Shown here one piece after another: positions 9,339 through 17,481 of a stretch of DNA of 64,000 bases. The DNA is from Streptomyces sp. NBC_01431 (GTDB taxonomy: Bacteria > Actinomycetota > Actinomycetes > Streptomycetales > Streptomycetaceae), in assembly GCF_036231355.1 (NCBI RefSeq), contig NZ_CP109496.1, positions 4,526,001 to 4,590,000 of the forward strand, written 5' to 3'. Position numbers and translations under genes: made by a program. Each line of letters begins with the position of its first letter. Within the stretch, counting starts at the first letter, position 1. The notes beneath the pieces are model-generated. The model worked only from the letters and a program-made list of their open reading frames with translations. It searched no databases and was not told the DNA's origin.

Positions 9339-9615
9339 GTCGGCGTTTGGGGGCGAAGAGCCAGGACGGGTCGGCCCGCAGGACGAGGGGGCTGGCTCAC
9401 CGGGTCCGGGGCCGGCCATGGGCCACGTCCGCCCGGTTCGGTACGCCAGTCCGGTCCTGCTCAGTCCGGTGCGTCAGGGCGCCTCGCCCCGCTGGGTTTC
9501 GCGGCGACGGTCCGGCGCCCCAGCAGTGGAGTCCCGGTGGGCTCTGGGTGGTTCTGTCCGTCCATATGTTCGGGCACCCCCGCGAGGACCCGTTCGCTCC
9601 GGATAGGCTGGGCGG

Positions 9616-12600
9616 ATGACGCGAGGAGCCGAGCAATCCCCAAGCTCTGAAGGGCCGGGGGGGACCCCCACGGTCGTGAGCCCCACCTCCGAAGCCCTAG
9701 CCGCAGACTCACGCGAGCGCGCTGTGCGTGCCCTGCTGCGCATCCCATCGCTCCGGCGGTTGTGGAGCGCACAGCTCGTGGGCGGGATCGGCGACACGCT
9801 CGCCGTGCTCGTCACGCTGCTGCTGGCGTTGCAGGCCGCGGTGGAGCAGCAGTCCTTCGGGGGTGGATACCGGGGTGCCGCGTTCGCGATCGCCGCGGTA
9901 CTCGGCGCCCGGGTGTTCGCGACGGTGCTCTTCGGCGCCGTGCTGCTCGGCCCGGTCTCCGCGCTCACCGCGCCGGGCGGCCCGCTCGACCGGCGCTGGA
10001 CGATGGTCGGCGCCGACGGCGTACGGGCCGCGCTGCTGATCGTCGCGCCGCTGTGGATCGACTGGACCCCGGCCAACGCCCTGCTGTTCATCCTCGCCAC
10101 CGCCTTCCTGGTCGGCGTCGCCGAACGGTTCTGGACGGTCGCCAAGGAGAGCGCGGCGCCCGCGCTGCTGCCCCCGCCGCCCCTGGAGGGCGCGGCCGTG
10201 CGGCCGCTTCCCGACCATCTGGAGGCGTTGCGCAGGCTGTCGCTGCGCACCACTTTCGTGGCCATCCCGCTGGGTGCCGTCGCGCTGCTCGTCGCCGCGC
10301 TCGTCAGCAATCTGCTGGGGACGGGCGTCGACTGGTTCAAGCTGCACCAGGCCGCGCTCGCCTCGTACCTCGCCGCGGGCCTGTTCGCCGCCTCCATCTC
10401 CGTGGTGGCCCTGCTCGAACTGCCGGCCACCCAGACTCCGCGGGCCCGTTCACCGCTGGAGGGGCTACGCAGGCCCACCACCGGCAACGGTCCCGACAAG
10501 GGGCGTACCGGCGCGATCTCGCTGCTCGTGCTCGCCTGCGCCTCGGTCGCCGGGGCGATCGCCGCGGCGGCGGCCGTCGCCGTGCTGCACGCCGTGGACC
10601 TGGGCGGCGGCCCGGCCGCCTTCGCGCTGCTGATCCTCATGCTGACCGGCGGCACAGTGCTCGGCATCCGCACCGCCGCCAAGATCCTTCCGGTGCTGTC
10701 CCGGCGGCGCCTGATGTCGCTCGCCATCGCCGTCACCGGCGTCGCGCTGCTCGCCATGGGCCTGGTGCCCGACCTGGCGACGGTGTTGCTGATCGCGCTG
10801 GTGGCGGGCGTCGCCGCCGGCGTCGCGGCCAATACCGGTCATGTACTGATCGACCAGGAGACCGAGGAGTACCGCAGGGCCCGCACGACCGAGCACCTCC
10901 AGGCGGTCGTACGGGTCTCGATAGGTCTGGGCGCCATCGCCGCGCCGCTGCTGGCCGCGGCCATCGGGAGCCACCGGGTCGAGTCGGGCGCGTTCGTCTT
11001 CGAGCACGGTGGCGCGGGCTTCACGCTGATGCTGGTCGGAGCGTTGCTGCTGCCCGTGGCCGCCGTGGTGCTGGCCAAGACCGACGACCGCCAGGGCGTC
11101 CCGCTGCGGCGCGATCTGGTCGACGCGGTGCGCGGTGCCGACCCGGCGCAGGCCCCGGCCGCGACCGGCTTCTTCATCGCACTGGAGGGCGGCGACGGCG
11201 CGGGCAAGTCCACGCAGGCCGAGGCGCTCGCCCAGTGGATCAGGGCCAAGGGCCACGAGGTCGTGGTGACGCGTGAGCCCGGCGCGACGCCGATGGGCAA
11301 GCGGCTGCGGTCGATCCTGCTCGACGTGTCGTCCGCGGGCCTCTCCAACCGTGCCGAGGCACTGCTGTACGCCGCGGACCGCGCCGAGCACGTCGACTCG
11401 CTGGTACGCCCCGCCCTTGAGCGCGGCGCGATCGTCATCTCGGACCGCTACATCGACTCCTCGGTGGCCTACCAGGGAGCCGGTCGTGATCTGTCCCCGA
11501 CCGAAATCGCCCGAATCAACCGGTGGGCAACTGGCGGACTCGTACCGAATCTGACCGTTCTGCTCGATGTTTCGCCCGAGACGGCGCGCGAGCGGTTCAC
11601 CGAGGCGCCGGACCGGCTGGAGTCGGAGCCGCCCGAGTTCCACGGCCGGGTCAGGTCCGGGTTCCTCACCCTGGCCGCCGCCGATCCGTCGCGCTACCTG
11701 GTGGTCGACGCGGGCCAGGAGCCGGAGGCGGTCACCACCGTCGTACGCCATCGGCTCGACCAGATGCTTCCGCTGTCCGAGGCCGAGATCAAGGCTCAGG
11801 AAGAAGCGCGCAAGAAGGCCGAGGAAGACGCCCGCAAGCGCGCGGAGGAAGAGGCCGCGCGCAAGGCCGAGGAGGAGCGTCTGGAGCGCGAGCGCCAGGA
11901 GCAGCTCGCCAAGCTCCGCGCCGAGGAGGAGGAGCGCAAGCGGCGCGAGCTGGAAGACGCGCGCCGCCGCGAGGAGGAGCGTCAGGCGGAGGAGGCCCGG
12001 CAGCGGGCCGAGGAGGCCAGGCGGCTCGCCGAGGAGGAGCGCAAGCGGCGCGAGGCCGAGGAGAAGGCGCGCGCGGTCGAGCAGGAGCGGCTGCGCAAGC
12101 AGGCCGAGGAGGAGGCCCGGCTGCGCGCCGAGGCCGAGGAACGCCGACTGGAGAAGCAGCGCAAGGCGGAGGAGGCGCTGCTCCGCGCCGAGGAGGCCCG
12201 CCGCCTCGCGGAGGCGGCCGCCACCGCGGCAGCGGCGAAGGCGGCGAGTGCGGCTTCGGCCGCCGCGGCACCGACCACCAAGATGCCGCCGGTTACCAAG
12301 GCGTCCGCTGCGTCCACGGCACCGCCGACTACCAAGGCGTCCGCCGCGCCCGCGTCGCAGTCGGCGGCCCCTGCCGATGTCTCGCCCTCCGAGATCACCG
12401 TCCCGACCCCGATCGTCAGCCCGAACGAGGTCACCCAGCCGGTGCCGGTCGCCGAGCCGAACGAGGTGACCCAGGAAGTGCCGGTCGCCGAACCGAACGA
12501 TGTGACGCAGGAGGTGCCGGTCGCCGAGCCGGGTGCGGCGGGCGGCGATTCCGGCCGCGGGGCCGACGCCGCGGAGACGACCGTGCTGCCGGCGGTGTCG

Positions 12601-12927
12601 GACGCGGCCCGGGACGGCGCCCGCGGCACCGCGCGCGATGTCGAGGAGACGGCGGTGCTGCCGCCGGTACCCCACGCGGACCCCGCGGACCGGGTGCCGC
12701 CGGGTATCTTCCGCGACGGGCCGGGCGCGGGGCACCGGGCCGACGGCGGCAACGAGCGCACCCGTGAACTGCCGCAGATCGACCCGGTGACGGGCCAGGA
12801 AAGGCCTCGGCGGCGTTCGGACTGGGCGGAGGAGACCCCGCTGGACGACCTGCCGACGCTCGCCGACGAACTCCTCGGCCCGCGCGACGACGAGGACGAC
12901 AACCGGCGGGGTGGCCGCCGCCGCTGA
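9616..12927 (+). CDS. tmk: MFS membrane protein fused to thymidylate kinase with coiled-coil tail
   Basis: The C-terminal enzyme phosphorylates dTMP to dTDP. The 1103-aa protein has three parts. Residues 30-490 are an MFS-like region with about 12 hydrophobic segments. Residues 518-718 form a complete thymidylate kinase: P-loop GGDGAGKST at 525-533, TREPGATPMGKRLR, DRYIDSSVAYQGAGR (the DR[YF] motif) and a lid region. Residues 725-890 form a continuous E/K/R/A coiled coil, followed by a disordered tail with V-T-Q-[EP]-V-P-V-A-E-P repeats. This architecture occurs in other Streptomyces at the same place between topA and holB. Because this is the only kinase domain seen here, it probably supplies cellular TMP kinase at the membrane. 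The transport substrate is unknown. Confidence 0.93.
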   Translation: MTRGAEQSPSSEGPGGTPTVVSPTSEALAADSRERAVRALLRIPSLRRLWSAQLVGGIGDTLAVLVTLLLALQAAVEQQSFGGGYRGAAFAIAAVLGARVFATVLFGAVLLGPVSALTAPGGPLDRRWTMVGADGVRAALLIVAPLWIDWTPANALLFILATAFLVGVAERFWTVAKESAAPALLPPPPLEGAAVRPLPDHLEALRRLSLRTTFVAIPLGAVALLVAALVSNLLGTGVDWFKLHQAALASYLAAGLFAASISVVALLELPATQTPRARSPLEGLRRPTTGNGPDKGRTGAISLLVLACASVAGAIAAAAAVAVLHAVDLGGGPAAFALLILMLTGGTVLGIRTAAKILPVLSRRRLMSLAIAVTGVALLAMGLVPDLATVLLIALVAGVAAGVAANTGHVLIDQETEEYRRARTTEHLQAVVRVSIGLGAIAAPLLAAAIGSHRVESGAFVFEHGGAGFTLMLVGALLLPVAAVVLAKTDDRQGVPLRRDLVDAVRGADPAQAPAATGFFIALEGGDGAGKSTQAEALAQWIRAKGHEVVVTREPGATPMGKRLRSILLDVSSAGLSNRAEALLYAADRAEHVDSLVRPALERGAIVISDRYIDSSVAYQGAGRDLSPTEIARINRWATGGLVPNLTVLLDVSPETARERFTEAPDRLESEPPEFHGRVRSGFLTLAAADPSRYLVVDAGQEPEAVTTVVRHRLDQMLPLSEAEIKAQEEARKKAEEDARKRAEEEAARKAEEERLERERQEQLAKLRAEEEERKRRELEDARRREEERQAEEARQRAEEARRLAEEERKRREAEEKARAVEQERLRKQAEEEARLRAEAEERRLEKQRKAEEALLRAEEARRLAEAAATAAAAKAASAASAAAAPTTKMPPVTKASAASTAPPTTKASAAPASQSAAPADVSPSEITVPTPIVSPNEVTQPVPVAEPNEVTQEVPVAEPNDVTQEVPVAEPGAAGGDSGRGADAAETTVLPAVSDAARDGARGTARDVEETAVLPPVPHADPADRVPPGIFRDGPGAGHRADGGNERTRELPQIDPVTGQERPRRRSDWAEETPLDDLPTLADELLGPRDDEDDNRRGGRRR

Positions 12928-12993
12928 CCGCCCACCAGGCCCGCGGTGGCCGCCGCTGACCAGCCCACAGACCCGGGGCGGCCGCCGATGACC
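12910..12993. repeat. Degenerate tandem repeat covering the 3' end of the tmk fusion
   Basis: Three degenerate copies of a 32-35-bp unit beginning GGTGGCCGCCG...TGACC start at 12910, 12945 and 12977. The first contains the last codons and stop of the kinase fusion, so the gene's 3' end has been tandemly copied into the spacer before holB. Confidence 0.5.
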
Positions 12994-13154
12994 GGCTCGC
13001 CCGCGGCGTCGGCGTCCGCGGGCGGGGCGGGCCGGGGCTGCCGGCCGGCTGCCGCGGGCTCGCCCGACCTGCGGGGTTTGTGCGGCGGCGTCCGTTGTCA
13101 GTGGGGTGGCGCACAATGGGGCGCAGCAGTGACAGCGGTGCGAAGGGGCAGTCG

Positions 13155-14360
13155 ATGGCCGTATGGGACGACCTGGTGGGCCAGGAGCGGGTGCAGGAGC
13201 AGCTGGGTGCCGCGGCCCGGGATGCCGATGTGCTGGTCACCGCCGAGCGTTCCGGGCTGCCGCGCCCCGAGGCGTCGAAGATGACGCATGCCTGGTTGTT
13301 CACCGGGCCCCCCGGTTCCGGCGGCCCCACCGCCGCCCGTGCCTTCGCCGCGGCGCTCCAGTGCGTCAGCCCCGACCGCGCGCTCGGCGGCCTGCCGGGC
13401 TGCGGCTTCTGTGACGGATGCCATACGGCTCTGATCGGTACGCACGCCGATGTCACGGTCGTCACCACCGAGGGCATCACCATCGGCGTCAAGCAGACCC
13501 GTGAGCTGGTCCGCGGGGCCCAGATGTCGCCGTCCGGCGGCCGCTGGCAGGTGATCATCGTCGAGGACGCCGACCGGTTCACCGAGCAGGCGGCCAATGC
13601 CGTCCTGAAGGCCGTCGAGGAGCCCGCCCCGCGCACGGTCTGGCTGCTCTGCGCGCCCTCTCTTGAGGACGTGCTCCCCACCATCAAGTCCCGCTGCCGC
13701 CACCTCACCCTGCGCACCCCGCCGGTCGAGGCGGTCGCCGACGTCCTGATACGGCGCGACGGCATCGAGCCGGAGGCCGCGTATGCCGCGGCGCGCGCCA
13801 CCCAGGGCCACATCGGCCGGGCCCGCCGGCTGGCCACCGACGCCGCGGCACGGGCCAGGCGCGCCGCCGTCCTGAAGGTGCCGCTGCGGGTCGACGACGT
13901 CGGCGGCTGCCTCAAAGCCGCGCAGGAGCTGGTCGACACCGCGGCCGAGGACGCCAAGCAGGTGGCCGAGGAGGTCGACGTCAAGGAGACCGAGGACCTC
14001 AAGGCCGCGATGGGCGGGGTCGCCGGTGGTCGTATGCCGCGCGGCACCGCCGGGGTGATGAAGGAGCTGGAGGACAAGCAGAAGCGCCGCAAGACCCGTA
14101 CCCAGCGCGACAGTCTGGATCTCGCGCTGACCGAACTGACCGGCTTCTACCGCGACGTCCTCGCCCTGCAACTGGGCACGAAGGTGGCGATCGCCAACGA
14201 GGACGTACGGGACGCGGTGGACCGGATCGCCCGGTCGTCCGGCCCCGAGCGCACCCTGCGCCGGATCGAGTCGATCCTGGCCTGCCGCGAAGCCCTGGAC
14301 CGCAACGTGGCTCCGCTCCTGGCGGTGGAGTCCATGACGCTGGCCCTGCGAGCGGGCTGA
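13155..14360 (+). CDS. holB: DNA polymerase III subunit delta'
   Basis: A clamp-loader subunit that helps to open and load the beta clamp. It has 401 aa; the ATG at 13155 follows AAGGGG, and the longer frame from 13080 is not needed. The N-terminus WDDLVGQERVQEQL is the classic gamma/delta' start. A degenerate P-loop, GPPGSGGPT (51-59), lacks the lysine, fitting a delta' that does not hydrolyse ATP. A zinc site is formed by C...C-GFC-x2-C. The SRC arginine-finger motif is present (IKSRCRHL). The C-terminal collar ends at the expected length. It lies downstream of the kinase fusion in the same direction, as in other Streptomyces. Confidence 0.93.
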   Translation: MAVWDDLVGQERVQEQLGAAARDADVLVTAERSGLPRPEASKMTHAWLFTGPPGSGGPTAARAFAAALQCVSPDRALGGLPGCGFCDGCHTALIGTHADVTVVTTEGITIGVKQTRELVRGAQMSPSGGRWQVIIVEDADRFTEQAANAVLKAVEEPAPRTVWLLCAPSLEDVLPTIKSRCRHLTLRTPPVEAVADVLIRRDGIEPEAAYAAARATQGHIGRARRLATDAAARARRAAVLKVPLRVDDVGGCLKAAQELVDTAAEDAKQVAEEVDVKETEDLKAAMGGVAGGRMPRGTAGVMKELEDKQKRRKTRTQRDSLDLALTELTGFYRDVLALQLGTKVAIANEDVRDAVDRIARSSGPERTLRRIESILACREALDRNVAPLLAVESMTLALRAG

Positions 14361-14463
14361 GCCGGGAGCGTCCGGTGGGGCATCGGGGTTGACGGGATCA
14401 CCCGTACGAGGCGCACCGCCGCGCACGGCATACATCACGTCATGGGGCGGCTACGCTCCGGAG

Positions 14464-16026
14464 ATGGACTCAAGGCGCCTGCTCCGCACCTCGGCCATCG
14501 CCGCCGCGACCGCTGGCCTGCTCATCTCCGGCTGTTCGTCGGGCAGTTCGTCCACGTCCGCGACCGCGTCCCCCAAGGGGGCGAGGAACGCGGCCCCGGC
14601 CGACGCCCCCACGAGCGAGGCCCTCACCCCGTACTACACGCAGAAGCTGAGCTGGCGGGCGTGCGGTGTCGGCAAGTTCGAGTGCGCCACGTTGAAGGCG
14701 CCGCTCGACTACGCCAAGCCCGCCGGCGGATCGGTCAACCTCGCGGTCTCGCGGGTGAAGGCGACCGGGCCGGGCAAGCGGATCGGCTCGCTCCTGGTCA
14801 ACCCCGGCGGCCCGGGGGGCTCGGCGGTGGGCTACCTCCAGTCGTACGCGGGCATCGGCTATCCCGCGCCGGTCCGGGCCCGCTACGACATGGCGGCCAT
14901 CGACCCGCGCGGCGTGGCCCGCAGCGAGCCCGTCGAATGCCTCACGGGCAAGGAGATGGACGCGTACACGGAGGTCGACCAGACCCCCGACGACCCGGCC
15001 GAACAGGCCGCCCTGACCAAGGCGTTCAAGGATTTCGCGAACGGCTGCGAGGCCAAGTCGGGCAAGATCCTTCCGCATGTCTCCACGGTCGAGGCAGCTC
15101 GTGACATGGACATCTTCAGGGCGGTGCTCGGCGACCAGAAGCTGTACTACGTGGGCGCCTCGTACGGCACGTTCCTCGGGGCGACGTACGCCGAGCTCTT
15201 CCCCGCGCGCACCGGCCGGCTCGTCCTGGACGGGGCGATGGACCCCTCCCTCTCCTCGCTCAACATGAACCGGGACCAGACGGCGGGCTTCGAGACGGCC
15301 TTCCAGTCCTTCGCGGCGGACTGCATCAAACAGAAGGACGGCTGCCCGCTCGGCACGGACTCCGTCGAGGACGCGTCGGCCCGGATGGAGAAGTTCTTCA
15401 GGGACGCCGACGCCGAGCCGATCCCCACCGGCCAGAGCCGCCGGCTCGGCGAGTCCCTGGCCACGACGGGCGTCATCGCCGCGATGTACGACCAGGACGC
15501 GTGGCCCGAACTGCGCACCGCGCTGTCCCGCGCGATGAAGGGCGACGGCGCGGGTCTGCTGACCCTGGCGGACTCGTACTACGAGCGCGACAAGAGCGGC
15601 AACTACGCGAACCTGATGTACGCCAACGCCGCTGTGAACTGCCTCGACCTGCCACCCGCCTTCGCCGGGCCCGCCGAGGTGAGGGCGGCGCTGCCCGCGT
15701 TCGAGCAGGCTTCCCCGGTGTTCGGGGCCGGCTTCGCGTGGGCGAGCCTGAACTGCGCGTACTGGCCGCTGAGGGCCACCGGCACCCCGCACCGCATCGA
15801 GGCGCGGGGTGCCGCCCCGATCCTGGTCGTCGGCACCACCCGCGACCCCGCGACCCCCTACAAGTGGGCCCAGTCCCTCGCCGCCCAGCTCTCCTCCGGC
15901 ACGCTGCTCACGTTCGAGGGCGACGGCCACACCGCGTACGGCCGCGGCAGCGACTGCATCGACACCGCGATCAACACCTACCTCCTCGACGGCACCCCGC
16001 CGCCCCGGGACAAGCGCTGCTCATAG
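14464..16026 (+). CDS. Exported alpha/beta-hydrolase, tripeptidyl-aminopeptidase-like lipoprotein
   Basis: The protein has 520 aa. A lipobox signal peptide ends at LLISGC, so it is anchored on the outer face of the membrane. An alpha/beta-hydrolase fold follows, with HGG-like oxyanion residues in NPGGPGGS, nucleophile S233 in GASYG, acid D461 in TRDPATPYKWA and base H489 in GDGHTAY. The C-terminal part, with SDCIDTAINTYLLDGTPPP, is the TAP_C domain of Streptomyces tripeptidyl aminopeptidases (Tap/SlpD/SlpE family). It probably removes N-terminal tripeptides or short peptides outside the cell. The start at 14464 is fixed by the signal peptide. Confidence 0.9.
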   Translation: MDSRRLLRTSAIAAATAGLLISGCSSGSSSTSATASPKGARNAAPADAPTSEALTPYYTQKLSWRACGVGKFECATLKAPLDYAKPAGGSVNLAVSRVKATGPGKRIGSLLVNPGGPGGSAVGYLQSYAGIGYPAPVRARYDMAAIDPRGVARSEPVECLTGKEMDAYTEVDQTPDDPAEQAALTKAFKDFANGCEAKSGKILPHVSTVEAARDMDIFRAVLGDQKLYYVGASYGTFLGATYAELFPARTGRLVLDGAMDPSLSSLNMNRDQTAGFETAFQSFAADCIKQKDGCPLGTDSVEDASARMEKFFRDADAEPIPTGQSRRLGESLATTGVIAAMYDQDAWPELRTALSRAMKGDGAGLLTLADSYYERDKSGNYANLMYANAAVNCLDLPPAFAGPAEVRAALPAFEQASPVFGAGFAWASLNCAYWPLRATGTPHRIEARGAAPILVVGTTRDPATPYKWAQSLAAQLSSGTLLTFEGDGHTAYGRGSDCIDTAINTYLLDGTPPPRDKRCS

Positions 16027-16051
16027 CCCGCCCGGGGCCCGGTCGACCCTG

Positions 16052-16081
16052 GTCAGGACCACTCCAGAAACTGTGTAGACT
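16052..16081 (+). promoter_or_regulatory. Candidate promoter of tRNA-Thr
   Basis: A good Streptomyces -10 hexamer, TAGACT, lies at 16076-16081, 40 nt before the mature tRNA. The hexamer 18 nt upstream (GTCAGG) is a poor -35. Confidence 0.4.
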
Positions 16082-16120
16082 TGGCGACGCTGCTGCTCGC
16101 ACCATGGTGCGCAGGGCGGT

Positions 16121-16194
16121 GCCGCCTTAGCTCAGTTGGCCAGAGCAACGCACTCGTAATGCGTAGGTCTCGGGTTCGAATCCCGAAGGCGGCT
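16121..16194 (+). tRNA. tRNA-Thr (anticodon CGT)
   Basis: The cloverleaf is complete. The acceptor stem is GCCGCCT/AGGCGGC with discriminator T; the D-arm is GCTC...GAGC. The anticodon stem ACGCA/TGCGT encloses loop CTCGTAA, so the anticodon is CGT, reading ACG. The T-arm is TCGGG-TTCGAAT-CCCGA. CCA is not encoded. It marks the boundary between the core block and the accessory block. Confidence 0.97.
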
Positions 16195-16200
16195 CTGTGG

Positions 16201-16237
16201 AAGCCCCAGGACTCACTCGCCGTGACCTGGGGCTTTT
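16201..16237 (+). terminator. Intrinsic terminator after tRNA-Thr
   Basis: AAGCCCCAGG (16201-16210) pairs perfectly with CCTGGGGCTT (16226-16235), followed by T residues to 16237. It starts 7 nt after the tRNA. Confidence 0.85.
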
Positions 16238-16592
16238 GCTTATTTCGGGGCCAGTTAGGGCATGGCGAGGCGCACGGCTTGCGTACGGGGTCGATCTCGA
16301 CGTGGGCGGCGGCAGGCGGGGTTGAATGTGATGGGCTGCTGCCCGATCGCGTCGTTCACGGCGGCGCGCGGTGGCCTTCACGTGCTGGCGCGTGGCGGGG
16401 CCGGTGACGCGGCGAAAGGGCGGCATCTCGTCGGTCGCCGCCTTCATCGCCTTGCGGTGGGCGCGGTGCTCCGTGCCCTTCCACGGGATGGTCGTCAACT
16501 CGTGGATCGCGGGCCGCCGTTGGGAGTTCGTCCTCCAGGATCTGGGCGTTGGCGTCGCGGATGTCCGGCGCGTGGCCGCCCAAGGTTGGCCG
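16238..16592. other. Possible gene remnant beside the tRNA
   Basis: There is no complete gene. Minus-strand frames read as broken pieces (for example IHELTTIPWKGTEHRAHRKAMKAATDEMPPF) with coding-like composition but no start or RBS. A decayed gene downstream of the Rv1733c-like protein is plausible; I do not recognise it. Confidence 0.25.
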
Positions 16593-17162
16593 CTAGGCAT
16601 GGTGGTGGCCCCACTCAGGGCCGATCGCTGCCCACTCACGCTCCCACGCCGCTGCACGCGAACGGTCCAGCCGCCATTGCACGATCCGCCTGCCACTCAG
16701 CGCGAACAGACACGTGATGCCGGCCGCGGTGCCTCCGAAGACCGCGCCCTGCGCTGCGGCCTCGCTGGGCGTGGGCGGGGCGTCGTGCAGAGCGCCGCTG
16801 TCGTCCAGCCAGATCGTGGTCCGGGTGCCGGCGTCGGCGGCCGGGGTCACCAGGGCCCGGCCGGTGTGGGTCGTGCCGGCGGGGTCTTTCCAGCGGATGG
16901 TTGCGCGGACGTGCCCGTGTTCTGCGGGCAGGGCGTTTGCGCTGGTGGGGGCGTCCTCGGTCAGGACGGCGGAAGCCTGATGCCAGTCGCCGTGCTGGTG
17001 CAGTGTGGCCTCGTAGGCAGCCGTCGCGGTCGCCGCGCCCGCCATCGGAGCGCCGATGACCAGCAGTGTGCCGGCGGCGACGCGCGTCCAGGTCTCGGCG
17101 ATGTCCGAGCGGCGCTTCAGTTCGTTGCGGCGCCAGCGCCAGAACCTGACCTTCGTACGCAT
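16593..17162 (-). CDS. Rv1733c-like two-span membrane protein
   Basis: The protein has 189 aa. The ATG at 17162 follows GGAAGGGA, so the longer upstream frame is discarded. A basic N-terminus (MRTKVRFWRWRRNELKRRSD) precedes a first helix, RVAAGTLLVIGAPMAGAATA. A soluble middle domain of about 95 residues follows (HGHVRATIRWKDPAGTTHTGRALV...TTIWLDDSG). A second helix, AVFGGTAAGITCLFAL, ends in a basic tail with WRLDRSRAAAWEREWAAIGPEW. This layout matches the Rv1733c family, whose mycobacterial founder belongs to the DosR dormancy regulon. It is divergent from the LuxR-type regulator, and dyad copy A lies between them. Confidence 0.75.
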   Translation of the reverse strand: MRTKVRFWRWRRNELKRRSDIAETWTRVAAGTLLVIGAPMAGAATATAAYEATLHQHGDWHQASAVLTEDAPTSANALPAEHGHVRATIRWKDPAGTTHTGRALVTPAADAGTRTTIWLDDSGALHDAPPTPSEAAAQGAVFGGTAAGITCLFALSGRRIVQWRLDRSRAAAWEREWAAIGPEWGHHHA

Positions 17163-17352
17163 CACGGCGTCCCTTCCGGTGCACCGACCGTTTCTCGGAC
17201 GATCGCCGGGAATGGGAACTGGGCGGCCTTCGGGCCGAGGTGCGGGTGGCGGCCGTGGCTCGTATGCCGCCACTCTTGCGGGCGGCCGGCGCACCACGAC
17301 CGGGAAGGCCGGTCTGTCAGGAACCACGGTCGCATTCGCCGGCCACGGGGGC

Positions 17353-17371
17353 ATCACCCGCAGCAGGTGAT
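17353..17371. promoter_or_regulatory. Regulon dyad, copy A
   Basis: ATCACCCG-CAG-CAGGTGAT, half-sites matching at 7 of 8 positions. It lies between the divergent Rv1733c-like gene (191 nt) and the MalT/LuxR regulator (about 110 nt). Confidence 0.65.
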
Positions 17372-17481
17372 CAGCGTGACCTGCCTGTTCCGTATGCTCC
17401 GTGTGTCCCTGTGCAGAGCTCTCCTTCCGTTGCGGCCTGTGGCCCACCGCGCGAAGATCGCAGTGTGGCGACTATTCCGGC

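Noticed and set aside
5661..9419. A 1252-aa minus-strand open frame opposite topA
   Set aside because: It is the antisense shadow of topA in high-GC DNA: arginine/glycine/leucine-rich, with no motif or RBS, while topA is certain.
10465..13116. An 883-aa minus-strand frame opposite the kinase fusion
   Set aside because: Low-complexity shadow translation of the fusion gene; no family features.
14395..14420. ATCACCCG half-site upstream of the aminopeptidase-like lipoprotein
   Set aside because: Only one half matches; the other half lacks GGTGA, so it is not counted in the regulon.
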